DNA of 64,000 bases from Pelagibacteraceae bacterium AG-325-J13 (GTDB taxonomy: Bacteria; Pseudomonadota; Alphaproteobacteria; Pelagibacterales; Pelagibacteraceae). The DNA lies in NCBI GenBank assembly GCA_003282835.1, contig QBYL01000004.1, positions 1 through 64,000 of the forward strand, in the 5' to 3' direction. This document shows positions 19,125 through 28,527 of the stretch, piece by piece. Under the pieces are notes generated by a model. That model was not told the origin of the DNA and searched no databases. It saw only the letters and a program-made list of their open reading frames with translations. The number at the start of each line of letters is the position of its first letter. The stretch's first letter is position 1. A program made the translations under genes and the position numbers.

Positions 19125-20782
19125 ATAAAAACGAACTTTATTTTTGTCCATTAGGTGGTTCAGGTGAAATAGGAATGAATATGAATTTATATGCCTACGG
19201 AAATGAAAGTAATAAAAAATGGATTATAGTTGATATGGGAGTTTCATTCGCTGATGATAGCGTACCTGGAATCGATTTAATAATTCCAGATGCTGGTTTC
19301 ATAATTGATAAAAAAGATGACTTACTTGGTATAGTTCTTACACATGCTCATGAAGATCATATCGGATCAGTTGCACACATATGGCCAAGCTTAAAATGCA
19401 AGATTTATGCTACCCCCTTTACAGCAGCTTTATTGGTTGAAAAATTTAAGGAGAAAAAGATTGATGTAACTAATTATCTTAATGTTGTCCCTTTAAATAG
19501 CAAAATTAAACTTGGTAACTTTGAAATTGATTTTATAACTCTGACACATTCAATATTGGAGCCTAACGGCCTAAGTATAAAAACTCCTTTAGGAACAATT
19601 CTTCATACAGGTGACTGGAAAATAGATCCAAACCCGCTAATTGGAAGTAGAATTGATGAGGAAAAATTAAAAAAAATTGGTAATGACGGAGTTTCAGCGA
19701 TGATATGTGACTCAACAAATATTTTTAGCCCCGGAAGAGCAGGATCAGAATCACAAGTTAGAGATAGTTTATTAAGAATTATGGAAATTAAAACTAAAAG
19801 AATACTTGTAACTTCCTTTGCATCAAATGTAGCAAGAATGGAAACTATTTTTTATTGTGCAAAAAAAACAGGTAGAAACATATGCTTAGTTGGAAGATCA
19901 ATGCAACGCATATATAAAGCAGCAAAAAAGTGTGGATATTTGAAAGATTTGATTGAACCACTGGAACCTAAAGATGCAAAAAAAGTTTCAAAAAACAAAA
20001 TTTTATATTTAGCAACAGGTAGTCAAGGAGAGCCTATGGGTGCTATGAATAGAATAATAAACGGCATTCATCCAGAAGTATTTTTGGAAGAGGGAGATTG
20101 TGTAATTTTTTCTTCTAAGATTATTCCAGGCAATGAAAAAAAATTATATCATTTACAAAATCTTATTGTAAAAAATAAAATGGAAATCATTAGCGAGGAA
20201 AACGCATTTGTGCATGTTTCAGGGCATCCAAATAGAGATGATTTAAAAGATATGTATAAATGGGTTAAACCAAAATGCATAATTCCAGTTCATGGTGAGC
20301 ACAGACACATGGTTGAGCATGTATCTTTTGCAAAAGAGATGCAAGTACCTAAAACTCTTTTAATTGAAAATGGTGATATAATTAAAATTTTGCCTGGAAA
20401 CAATCCTCAGATTGTCGATAAAGCTCCATCGGGAAAAATTTATTTAGACGGCAATATAAATGTAAATACTGAGTCTCAATCTATAAAAGATAGAAAGAAT
20501 TTGTCAATTAACGGGTATTTAGAAATAACTTTAATATTTGCAAATAACGGTAAAATAAAAAAACCAATTATTTCTTATAAAGGTATACCAGAAAGCGAGC
20601 AAAGTGAACCTTTAGTATTTGATATGGAAGATGAGATTTTAAATATTTGTAGAACTTTTTCAGTTGAAAATAAGAGACAACAAAAAAATTTGATTGAAAC
20701 AATTAAACAAAATTGCAGAAGAATAGTTAAAGAGAAAACTGGAAAAAAACCGTTTACTAATATCAACATCGCAAGAATATAA
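19121..20782 (+). CDS. rnj: Ribonuclease J
   Basis: RNase J is a beta-CASP metallo-beta-lactamase ribonuclease (5' exonuclease and endonuclease) for rRNA and mRNA processing. The zinc motif is H75-A-H77-E-D79-H80. Further metal and CASP segments are HTGDWKID, CDSTN, ATGSQGEPMGA and HVSGHPNRDDL, with IIPVHGEHRH near the end of the core. At 553 residues it has the usual length. The position after coaX is conserved in alphaproteobacteria. Confidence 0.95.
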   Translation: MNKNELYFCPLGGSGEIGMNMNLYAYGNESNKKWIIVDMGVSFADDSVPGIDLIIPDAGFIIDKKDDLLGIVLTHAHEDHIGSVAHIWPSLKCKIYATPFTAALLVEKFKEKKIDVTNYLNVVPLNSKIKLGNFEIDFITLTHSILEPNGLSIKTPLGTILHTGDWKIDPNPLIGSRIDEEKLKKIGNDGVSAMICDSTNIFSPGRAGSESQVRDSLLRIMEIKTKRILVTSFASNVARMETIFYCAKKTGRNICLVGRSMQRIYKAAKKCGYLKDLIEPLEPKDAKKVSKNKILYLATGSQGEPMGAMNRIINGIHPEVFLEEGDCVIFSSKIIPGNEKKLYHLQNLIVKNKMEIISEENAFVHVSGHPNRDDLKDMYKWVKPKCIIPVHGEHRHMVEHVSFAKEMQVPKTLLIENGDIIKILPGNNPQIVDKAPSGKIYLDGNINVNTESQSIKDRKNLSINGYLEITLIFANNGKIKKPIISYKGIPESEQSEPLVFDMEDEILNICRTFSVENKRQQKNLIETIKQNCRRIVKEKTGKKPFTNINIARI

Positions 20783-21036
20783 TGGGTTTAACAGGTTCTA
20801 TTATTGTGTATGTTTTGATTTGGTGGGTCATTTTTTTTTCTGTATTACCTTTTGGTGTACAGTCAAATAAGGAAGTTTTTAAAGAAAAAATTGAAGGAAT
20901 TGACCCTGGAGCACCAAAAAATCCAAAAATAGCTAAAAAATTTTTAATAACTACTTTAATTACTTCATTAATTTTTTTAGTGATATATTATCTTGTTAAT
21001 ATCAATGTTTTAAACTTAAGAGAATATTTACAATAA
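20782..21036 (+). CDS. DUF1467 family membrane protein
   Basis: The 84-residue protein has two membrane helices (about 5-24 and 54-74). Between them is a hydrophilic loop with the family signature PFGVQSNKE and GIDPGAPKNPKIAKK. DUF1467 proteins occur between rnj and proS in alphaproteobacteria, and their role is unknown. Start and stop are fused to its neighbours by single-base overlaps. Confidence 0.9.
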   Translation: MGLTGSIIVYVLIWWVIFFSVLPFGVQSNKEVFKEKIEGIDPGAPKNPKIAKKFLITTLITSLIFLVIYYLVNINVLNLREYLQ

Positions 21037-22376
21037 TGCATCTTTCAAAATTATTTATTCCACTAACAAAAGATTTGCCTGCTGAAGCTAAAATTAAATC
21101 ACATCAACTAATGTTAAGAACAGGTATGATTAAGCAGTCATCTGCTGGAATATATTCTTGGCTTCCATTAGGGTATAAAATAATGAAAAAAATTGAGCAA
21201 ATTGTGAGAGAAGAGCAAGATATAATTGGCGCTCAAGAAATGTTGATGCCTACAATACAGTCTGCAGAAATTTGGAAAGAGAGTGGTCGGTATAACGACT
21301 ATGGAGAAGAAATGTTAAGAATTAAAGATCGTCAGGGACGAGAAATGCTTTACGGCCCAACTAATGAAGAGCTCATTACAGATATCTTTAGATCAAGTGT
21401 TAAGTCATATAAATCACTTCCGCAGCTTTTATATCATATTCAGTGGAAATTTAGAGATGAAATTAGACCGAGATTTGGAGTTATGAGATGTAAAGAATTT
21501 TATATGAAGGATTCTTATTCTTTTGATTTATCAGATGAGGAAGCAAAAAAATCGTATAATAAAATTTTTTACTCTTATTTAAAAACATTTCAAAGATTAG
21601 GTTTAAAAGCAATCCCTATGTCAGCTGATACAGGTCCGATTGGTGGTGATTTATCTCATGAGTTTATAATCTTAGCTGAAACTGGTGAAAGCCAAATTTT
21701 TGCAGATAAACGTATTTTTGAAATTAATCTTAATAATTACGATTTAACTGAAGGATCCTTAAAAAAAATGAGAGAGGATTTTACTAACATCTACGCAGTA
21801 ACTGATGACAAATATAATGAAAAAGAATTTAAAGAAAAAGTGAGTAAAGAAAATCAAATAATCACAAAAGGTATTGAAGTAGGTCATATTTTTTATTTTG
21901 GAGACAAATATTCAAAACCAATGAATTGCTTGATCGACGATAAAAACGGCAAAAAGACAACCGTTAAAATGGGATCTTATGGTATAGGTGTTTCAAGATT
22001 AGTCGGTGCCACGATAGAAGCTAACTATAATAATGAAGTAATGAAATGGCCTAAATCTATAGCGCCATTTGATGCAGTAATTATACCAAGCTTTAACAAA
22101 AATAACCAAGAATACTTAAAAAAAGCACATAAGATATATGAAGATTTAAAAAATCAAAATATTGACGTATTGTTAGATGATGTTGATGAGAGTATGTCAA
22201 ATAAATTTAAAAAACACGACTTAATCGGAGTACCTTATCAAATAATTGTTGGATCTAAATCTGATAACAATAATTTTGAATTTAAGGAACTTAATTCAGA
22301 TAGCAAAATGTTAAATTTTGAGAACATTAAGTCAGAACTAAAAAAATTAAATTGTTTACCCAAGCAGAAAGATTAA
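21036..22376 (+). CDS. proS: Prolyl-tRNA synthetase (short, alphaproteobacterial type)
   Basis: This class II synthetase charges tRNA-Pro. Motif 1 (SSAGIYSWLPLGYKIMKKIE), motif 2 (FRDEIRPRFGVMRCKEFYMKD) and motif 3 (GSYGIGVSRLVGATIE) are all present. At 446 residues it lacks the about 180-residue INS editing domain of the long bacterial form, which is usual for alphaproteobacteria. The C-terminal anticodon-binding domain is intact. Confidence 0.96.
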   Translation: MHLSKLFIPLTKDLPAEAKIKSHQLMLRTGMIKQSSAGIYSWLPLGYKIMKKIEQIVREEQDIIGAQEMLMPTIQSAEIWKESGRYNDYGEEMLRIKDRQGREMLYGPTNEELITDIFRSSVKSYKSLPQLLYHIQWKFRDEIRPRFGVMRCKEFYMKDSYSFDLSDEEAKKSYNKIFYSYLKTFQRLGLKAIPMSADTGPIGGDLSHEFIILAETGESQIFADKRIFEINLNNYDLTEGSLKKMREDFTNIYAVTDDKYNEKEFKEKVSKENQIITKGIEVGHIFYFGDKYSKPMNCLIDDKNGKKTTVKMGSYGIGVSRLVGATIEANYNNEVMKWPKSIAPFDAVIIPSFNKNNQEYLKKAHKIYEDLKNQNIDVLLDDVDESMSNKFKKHDLIGVPYQIIVGSKSDNNNFEFKELNSDSKMLNFENIKSELKKLNCLPKQKD

Positions 22377-23581
22377 TTTCATTAAGAAATTTACGTCCAA
22401 AGAAAAAGGAGGGATTTTTAAAAGTAATCTCCATTTTTTCATTTTTGGGAATCATGCTAGGTGTCTCAATTTTGATAATTGTAATGTCTGTAATGAATGG
22501 TTTTAAAACAGAGTTAACAAAAAAAATTTTAGGTTTAAACCCTCATATTATTGTTGAGTCTAATGGATATAAAATTGATGATAAGTTTATTAACGAACTT
22601 AAAAACACAATTAAGAATATTGAAATTTCTAAAACATTTTCTGGCGAAGGAGTAGTAATAGGAAACGGCAATGCTAAAGGGGTAATTTTAAAAGGTTTAG
22701 ATGTAAATAATAATAAAGATTTTAAGTTTTTAAAACATAGTAATAAAAATAATATAACAAAGATTGAGGAAGGTGAAGTATATGTAGGTGCTGAATTAGC
22801 TTTTAATTTAAATTTAGAAATTGGAGATAAGATAAACTTAATGTCATCAGTGTTTATTGCAACACCATTTGGAGGTTTTCCAAAGCAAGAAGCTTATACT
22901 ATAGCAGGAGTTTTCAATACAGGATTTTATGAATTTGATCAAAATTTTATATTTTTAAATTTAAAAGATTCTTTAAACATTTTTGAAAAAGAGGAAGATG
23001 ATAAAAATATAGAAATTTTTTTAAAAGATCCTTTAATGGCTGATACTTTAAAAACAAAAATACAAAAAATTAATCAAAATTATTTTGTATATTCTTGGTC
23101 AGAACTTAATCGATCCTTTTTTAATGCTCTTAAGGTAGAAAGAAATGTTATGTTTATCATTTTGACTTTAATTGTAATTGTAGCTGCTTTTAATATAATT
23201 TCAGGACTTACAATTTTGATTAAAAACAAAACAAAAGAAATAGCAATTTTGAAGACGTTAGGTTTAAGTAATTATTCAATAAAGAAAACATTTTTTTTGA
23301 CTGGTTTTGTTATTGGTTTTTTTGCAACTATTTCAGGAATATTATTAGGAGTTATATTTAGTTTGAATATTGAAAAAGTTCGGTTCTTTTTATCGAAATT
23401 TTTAAAATTTGAACTATTTCCTTCAGATGTTTATTTTTTAGAACAATTACCCAGTGAATTAAATCCTAATTCTATTATTTTGATATTAATTTTTTCATTA
23501 GTTGTTTCTGCAATTGCATCTTATATACCAGCTTCAAGTATCTCAAAAATGAAAACATTTAGAGCTTTAAAATATGACTAA
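22352..23581 (+). CDS. lolC: Lipoprotein-releasing ABC transporter permease (LolC/LolE family)
   Basis: This 409-residue permease detaches lipoproteins from the inner membrane for LolA. It has one N-terminal helix (SFLGIMLGVSILIIVMSVMN), a large periplasmic domain (about 45-265) and three C-terminal helices with the FtsX/MacB fold. The N-terminal LISLRNLRPKKKEGF matches the family and needs the TTG codon at 22352 as start, which overlaps proS by 25 bases. Only one permease gene is next to lolD, so it may act as a homodimer (LolF-like arrangement). Confidence 0.92.
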   Translation: MFTQAERLISLRNLRPKKKEGFLKVISIFSFLGIMLGVSILIIVMSVMNGFKTELTKKILGLNPHIIVESNGYKIDDKFINELKNTIKNIEISKTFSGEGVVIGNGNAKGVILKGLDVNNNKDFKFLKHSNKNNITKIEEGEVYVGAELAFNLNLEIGDKINLMSSVFIATPFGGFPKQEAYTIAGVFNTGFYEFDQNFIFLNLKDSLNIFEKEEDDKNIEIFLKDPLMADTLKTKIQKINQNYFVYSWSELNRSFFNALKVERNVMFIILTLIVIVAAFNIISGLTILIKNKTKEIAILKTLGLSNYSIKKTFFLTGFVIGFFATISGILLGVIFSLNIEKVRFFLSKFLKFELFPSDVYFLEQLPSELNPNSIILILIFSLVVSAIASYIPASSISKMKTFRALKYD

Positions 23582-24266
23582 ACATATTTTACAAATTAAA
23601 AATTTATCTAAGAAGTATAAGCACAAAGAGAATTATATTGACCTTTTTAAAAACGTAAATCTTAAGATAGGAAAAGGTAGTCTTATAGCTCTGACAGGTC
23701 CTTCAGGATCAGGCAAGTCATCATTTTTACATATACTTGCTTTATTAGATGACCCCACCAATGGAAAAATAATTATTAATAACAATGAAACTAAAGACTT
23801 AAAAGATATTGAAAAAGATAATTTGAGAAGCAAGAATATTTCGATCATCTTTCAAGATAATAATTTACTGTCTGATTTTACAGCTATTGAAAACGTAATG
23901 ATGCCACTCATAATTAAAGGTGAAAAGATTTCTTTAATCGTAAAAAAAGCAAAAGAAATTTTAAAACAAGTCGATATTTTGAATAGAATAAATCATTTTC
24001 CAAATGAATTATCGGGTGGAGAACAACAAAGAGTTGCTATAGCAAGGGCAATAATAGCAGATACAGATCTAATTTTAGCCGATGAGCCTACTGGAAATTT
24101 AGATTACAAAACTTCACTAAATATTTTTTCTTATTTTTTAAAACTAAAAAAAATGAATAAAACAGTAATCTTTGCAACTCATAATAGAGAACTTGCTAAC
24201 ATGGCAGATTACAAGTTGAGTATTTCCAAGGGTGATATAAAACGAGCTAATGCTCGCATCAAATAA
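23574..24266 (+). CDS. lolD: Lipoprotein-releasing ABC transporter ATP-binding protein
   Basis: This is the ATPase partner of the preceding permease (8-base overlap). Of its 230 residues, Walker A GPSGSGKS is at 42-49; LSGGEQQR and LILADEPTGNLD are the signature and Walker B motifs. Loop segment NLLSDFTAIENVMMPL resembles MacB/LolD ATPases. The proS-lolC-lolD-dnaE order in alphaproteobacteria supports the name. Confidence 0.94.
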   Translation: MTKHILQIKNLSKKYKHKENYIDLFKNVNLKIGKGSLIALTGPSGSGKSSFLHILALLDDPTNGKIIINNNETKDLKDIEKDNLRSKNISIIFQDNNLLSDFTAIENVMMPLIIKGEKISLIVKKAKEILKQVDILNRINHFPNELSGGEQQRVAIARAIIADTDLILADEPTGNLDYKTSLNIFSYFLKLKKMNKTVIFATHNRELANMADYKLSISKGDIKRANARIK

Positions 24267-27200
24267 AAGTTTTAATAATATCAAGGTTCATTCACAATAC
24301 TCAATATGTGAAGGAGCTATCAAGATTGATGATCTAGCAGACTTTTGTAAAAAAAATAAAATTAAATCAATAGGTTTAGCAGATAGTTATAATTTATGTG
24401 GCGCTCTTGAATTTTCTGAAAAGATTAGTAAAGCTGGAACACAACCTATCATAGGAACTCAAATAAATTTATTAACTGACAATATTTTAGGAAAAGTAAC
24501 ATTGTATGCAACTTCTGAAGAAGGATATAAAAATTTAACTAAATTATCATCAATGAGTTATCTACAAAAAAATAGCACTAATGAACCTCATTGTAAAATT
24601 GAAGACATAATAAAAAATAATAGAGATATTATTCTTTTGACTGGAAATTATAATGACTTATTTGGAAAATTATTTTTAAAAAATAAGATTAAACATTTAG
24701 AAAAAATTCTCACTAATCTTAAAATGGCTTTTAAAGATCATCTTTATATTGAGATACAAAGACATGGTGAGATAAGTGAAAAAAATTTTGAAAATTATTT
24801 GTTAAATTTGTCAAATACACTAAATATTCCAATAATAGCTAGCCAAGAAGTATTTTATTTAGACCCAAGTATGTTCGAAGCACATGACGCTTTAATATGT
24901 ATAGGTAATAAACGGTTTTTAGATGAAAAAAATAGACTGAGATACAATAACCAACATTATTTGAAAAAACATGAGGAAATTGAAAAAATATTTAAAGATT
25001 TACCTGAAGCTTTAGAAAATAATTATAATTTTCACTTAAGGTTTAATTATAAGCTTAATAAATCTAAACCTATTTTGCCTTCGATTTCTAATAATGAAAA
25101 CATTTCAGCGCAGAATGAATTAAAATCTCAAGCAAGCAAAGGATTAGAAAATAGATTAGATAATTTTGTATTTAAAAAAGATAAAGAAAAATCTTCTGAC
25201 GATATAAAAAAAATTTATTTTGATAGATTATCACATGAGCTAAATATTATTAATTCTATGGATTATTCAAGTTATTTTCTAATAGTTTCAGATTATATTA
25301 AATGGGCAAAAAAAAATTCAATACCAGTTGGGCCAGGAAGAGGTTCTGGCGCAGGATCACTCGTAGCATATTGCTTAGATATAACTGATCTTGATCCATT
25401 AGAATTTGATTTAATCTTTGAGCGATTCCTAAATCCTGATAGAATTTCAATGCCAGATTTTGATATAGATTTTTGTGAGGAGCAGAGAGATAAAGTTTTT
25501 GAATATTTAAAATCTAAATATAAAGGTGGAGTTGCACATATTATTACTTTTGGAAAATTGAAAGCAAGAATGGCTCTGAGGGATGTTGGTAGAGTTTTAG
25601 GACTTTCTTACGGACATGTTGATAGAATTTGCAAAATGGTTCCTTTTGATCCATCTAGGCCGTTAACCTTGCAAGAATCAATTGATAGAGAACCAAGATT
25701 TAAAGATGAAATTAAAGCTAATATAAAGGTCAAAAAACTTATTGATTTATCTTTAAAACTTGAGGGATTAAACCGTAACATGGCAACACATGCCGCAGGT
25801 GTTGTCATTGCAGGAAATAAATTAGCAGAGCAATTTCCTCTTTATGTTGATCAAAGCTCAAATTTAATTTTACCATCCACTCAATATGATATGTATTCAT
25901 CAGAAAATGCAGGATTAGTAAAATTTGATCTTTTAGGTTTAAAAACTTTAACTGTAATCGATAAGACTCTTAAAAGACTAGCATCAAAAAATATTAAAGT
26001 TGATATTAGTAAAATCAGTTTAGGTGATGAAAAAGTTTTTAACCTTTTGTCAACTGGTGAAACAACAGGATTATTTCAATTGGAAAGTAGCGGAATGAGA
26101 GAAGCTATTAAACAAATGAAACCTAATAGATTTGACGATATTATTGCTTTAGTAGCATTATATAGGCCTGGTCCAATGAGCAACATTCCGATTTACAATG
26201 ATTGTAAGAACGGAATTAAAACTCCTGACTATATACATCCAACATTAAAGAAAATTTTAGAGCCAACTTACGGAATAATAATTTATCAAGAACAAGTTAT
26301 GCAAATAGCCCAAATTTTAGCTGGTTTTACAGCTGGAGAGGCAGATATTTTAAGAAGAGCAATGGGTAAAAAGAAAAAAGCTGAATTAGATAAGCAAAAA
26401 GAAAGGTTTATTAATGGGGCAATTAAAAATGGTATCGGTAAAGATGTTGCAAACTTTGTTTTCACAAAAATAGAACCTTTCGCCCAATACGGTTTTAATA
26501 AAAGCCATGCAGCAGCCTATGCTTTAATTTCTTATCAAACAGCTTATTTGAAAACTTATTTTAAAGAAGAATTTATTGCAGCCACTATGTCTACTGAACT
26601 AACTAATACATCCAAGTTGCGTGAATTTGTAGAAGAACTTAAAAGACTTAATATACAACTAGTAAGACCGGGAATTAATGAATGCTATGCAGAATTTAAA
26701 GCTGAAAAAAATAAAATTTTTTATGGTTTAGGTGCAATTAAAAATGTAGGTTTTGAAGCTATATCTAATATAATTCAAGAAAGAGAAAAAAATGGTAAAT
26801 TCAAATCTATAGAAGACTTTATTAGCAGGGTAGATATTAAAGATGTAAACAAACTTCAATTAGAGGGATTAGTTAAGTCAGGCGCTCTTGATGAATTTTC
26901 TCAGGATAGGAATAAATTTTTTAATTCTATTCCAAAAATAATTCAACAAATAAAATCTGTTAATGATGACAAATTTACAAATCAAACTAATTTATTTACT
27001 GAAATGTTAACAGAAAATAAATTCGAATACATTGATACTAAACAATGGACAAAAAAAGAGCTTTTATTTGAAGAATTTAAATCTCTAGGTTTTTATGTAT
27101 CTGACCATCCATTAAATGAATACAATGAAATATTTGAGCAATTAAACATTATTTCCTATAACGACTTTTTAAAAAATAAAAACAAAGAAGCTCTAGTAGC

Positions 27201-27657
27201 GGGGACAATTATGTCAATTCAAGAAAAAAAAACCGCTAAGGGTACACCTTTCGCAATAGTTAAGTTTAGTGATAATAAAGGAGAGTTTGAACTTTTCCTT
27301 TTTGCAGAAAATTTAATAAATAATAGAGACAAGATTAGAGAGTCAGACTCTTTTGTTTTAACTTTACAAAAAGATTTAACTGATAAACCTAATCAACGTA
27401 TTAATGTTAAAAAATTATTAAGTATAGACGATATTTTAAATAAACCTTACTCTAAAGTGACTATAGAATTACAAGACAACTTTAACATTGACGAGATAAA
27501 AGACTTGTTAAAGCACAAAGGAAATACACAAATTAGTTTAATTATTAATGATAAAAATAAGAAAATTCATTACAGTCTTCAAGACCCTAGAAAATTTGAT
27601 TGTAATCATCTCAAGATGATGAAAAGTAAGGAATACGTTAAAAAAATCACTGTTTAG
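24250..27657 (+). CDS. dnaE: DNA polymerase III alpha subunit
   Basis: This is the replicative C-family polymerase of 1135 residues. An N-terminal PHP domain starts at KVHSQYSICEG. The catalytic palm includes GPGRGSGAGSLVAY and the metal-binding P402-DFDID-F408. Finger segments ALYRPGPMSN and QYGFNKSHAAAYALISYQTA follow, then a helix-hairpin-helix/OB-fold region (VAGTIMSIQEKKTAKGTPFA). It overlaps lolD by 17 bases and closes the 24-kb unbroken gene string. Confidence 0.96.
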   Translation: MLASNKSFNNIKVHSQYSICEGAIKIDDLADFCKKNKIKSIGLADSYNLCGALEFSEKISKAGTQPIIGTQINLLTDNILGKVTLYATSEEGYKNLTKLSSMSYLQKNSTNEPHCKIEDIIKNNRDIILLTGNYNDLFGKLFLKNKIKHLEKILTNLKMAFKDHLYIEIQRHGEISEKNFENYLLNLSNTLNIPIIASQEVFYLDPSMFEAHDALICIGNKRFLDEKNRLRYNNQHYLKKHEEIEKIFKDLPEALENNYNFHLRFNYKLNKSKPILPSISNNENISAQNELKSQASKGLENRLDNFVFKKDKEKSSDDIKKIYFDRLSHELNIINSMDYSSYFLIVSDYIKWAKKNSIPVGPGRGSGAGSLVAYCLDITDLDPLEFDLIFERFLNPDRISMPDFDIDFCEEQRDKVFEYLKSKYKGGVAHIITFGKLKARMALRDVGRVLGLSYGHVDRICKMVPFDPSRPLTLQESIDREPRFKDEIKANIKVKKLIDLSLKLEGLNRNMATHAAGVVIAGNKLAEQFPLYVDQSSNLILPSTQYDMYSSENAGLVKFDLLGLKTLTVIDKTLKRLASKNIKVDISKISLGDEKVFNLLSTGETTGLFQLESSGMREAIKQMKPNRFDDIIALVALYRPGPMSNIPIYNDCKNGIKTPDYIHPTLKKILEPTYGIIIYQEQVMQIAQILAGFTAGEADILRRAMGKKKKAELDKQKERFINGAIKNGIGKDVANFVFTKIEPFAQYGFNKSHAAAYALISYQTAYLKTYFKEEFIAATMSTELTNTSKLREFVEELKRLNIQLVRPGINECYAEFKAEKNKIFYGLGAIKNVGFEAISNIIQEREKNGKFKSIEDFISRVDIKDVNKLQLEGLVKSGALDEFSQDRNKFFNSIPKIIQQIKSVNDDKFTNQTNLFTEMLTENKFEYIDTKQWTKKELLFEEFKSLGFYVSDHPLNEYNEIFEQLNIISYNDFLKNKNKEALVAGTIMSIQEKKTAKGTPFAIVKFSDNKGEFELFLFAENLINNRDKIRESDSFVLTLQKDLTDKPNQRINVKKLLSIDDILNKPYSKVTIELQDNFNIDEIKDLLKHKGNTQISLIINDKNKKIHYSLQDPRKFDCNHLKMMKSKEYVKKITV

Positions 27658-27661
27658 AAGG

Positions 27662-27689
27662 TTGATTTTTTAGTTAAGTCGTATATATC
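27662..27689 (+). promoter_or_regulatory. Candidate rpsB promoter
   Basis: TTGATT (27662-27667) and TATATC (27684-27689) are separated by 16 bases, each matching four of six consensus bases. The predicted start near 27696 would place transcription just before the structured leader. The region is AT-rich, so this is a moderate call. Confidence 0.35.
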
Positions 27690-27703
27690 AGTATTTAATT
27701 TCG

Positions 27704-27776
27704 CACACAGTTTTTAGGGCATTGTCCTCCCGGTCCAAAAAATGGAGTAACTGTGGTGGATTAACCGGAAAAAAAT
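27704..27776 (+). promoter_or_regulatory. Structured rpsB leader RNA with possible pseudoknot (putative S2 autoregulation)
   Basis: Four mutually compatible pairings can be drawn. CACAGTT (27706-27712) pairs with AACTGTG (27749-27755). Inside lie the hairpins AGGGC-ATT-GTCCT (27716-27728) and TCCA-A5-TGGA (27734-27746). The bases left between them, CCGG (27730-27733), can pair with CCGG at 27765-27768, just before the start codon, as a pseudoknot. The stretch is much richer in G and C than its surroundings. Ribosomal S2 leaders with autoregulatory roles are known in proteobacteria; binding by S2 here is inferred. Confidence 0.65.
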
Positions 27777-28511
27777 ATGAACGTACCAAAAGTAGATATT
27801 AAACAATTATTAGAAGCTGGTGTACACCTAGGACACAAAACCCTTAGGTGGAATCCGAAAATGAAAAAGTATATTTTTGGAGAAAAAAATTCTATTCATA
27901 TAATAGATTTAACTCAAACAGTTGAATTTTTCAAAAATGCGTTAGTCCAAGTTCACAAAATCATTTCAAGTGGTGGTAAATTATTAATCGTATCCACTAA
28001 AAAACAAGCATCAGAACAAGTAAGTGAATTAGCAAAAGAAACAAATCAGTTTTTTGTTAACTATAGATGGCTTGGCGGTATGCTGACTAATTGGAACACA
28101 ATACAAAATTCAATAAAAAGATTAAAAAAATTAACGGATCAGTTGTCTACAGAAAATACAGGTTTTACAAAAAAAGAAATTTTAAAGTTCGGAAAAGAAA
28201 AGGAAAAGCTCCAAAGGTCCTTAGGTGGAATTTCTGAAATGAAAAAAACTCCTGATTTGATTTTTATCATAGACACCAATACCGAGTCGCTTGCTGTTGC
28301 AGAAGCGAAAAAACTTAACATTCCAATTATAGCTGTTTTAGATACAAATTCAGATCCAACTGGCATTGATTTCCCCATCCCTGGTAATGACGATGCAAGA
28401 AGATCTATAAATTTATATTGTAACTTATTAAAAGATACAATTAAAGATGCTGAAAAATTTATAAAATCTTCTGAGCCAAAGGAAAAAAAATCTGAGAAAA
28501 TAAAAAAATAA
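27777..28511 (+). CDS. rpsB: 30S ribosomal protein S2
   Basis: This 244-residue small-subunit protein has the family segments [35 protein letters not shown] and [15 protein letters not shown]. The C-terminal tail is Lys/Glu-rich. It is followed by tsf after 16 bases, the usual pairing. Expression is probably controlled by the leader directly upstream, whose pseudoknot would cover the initiation region. Confidence 0.98.
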   Translation: MNVPKVDIKQLLEAGVHLGHKTLRWNPKMKKYIFGEKNSIHIIDLTQTVEFFKNALVQVHKIISSGGKLLIVSTKKQASEQVSELAKETNQFFVNYRWLGGMLTNWNTIQNSIKRLKKLTDQLSTENTGFTKKEILKFGKEKEKLQRSLGGISEMKKTPDLIFIIDTNTESLAVAEAKKLNIPIIAVLDTNSDPTGIDFPIPGNDDARRSINLYCNLLKDTIKDAEKFIKSSEPKEKKSEKIKK

Positions 28512-28527
28512 TCTTTTAGATAATTCA

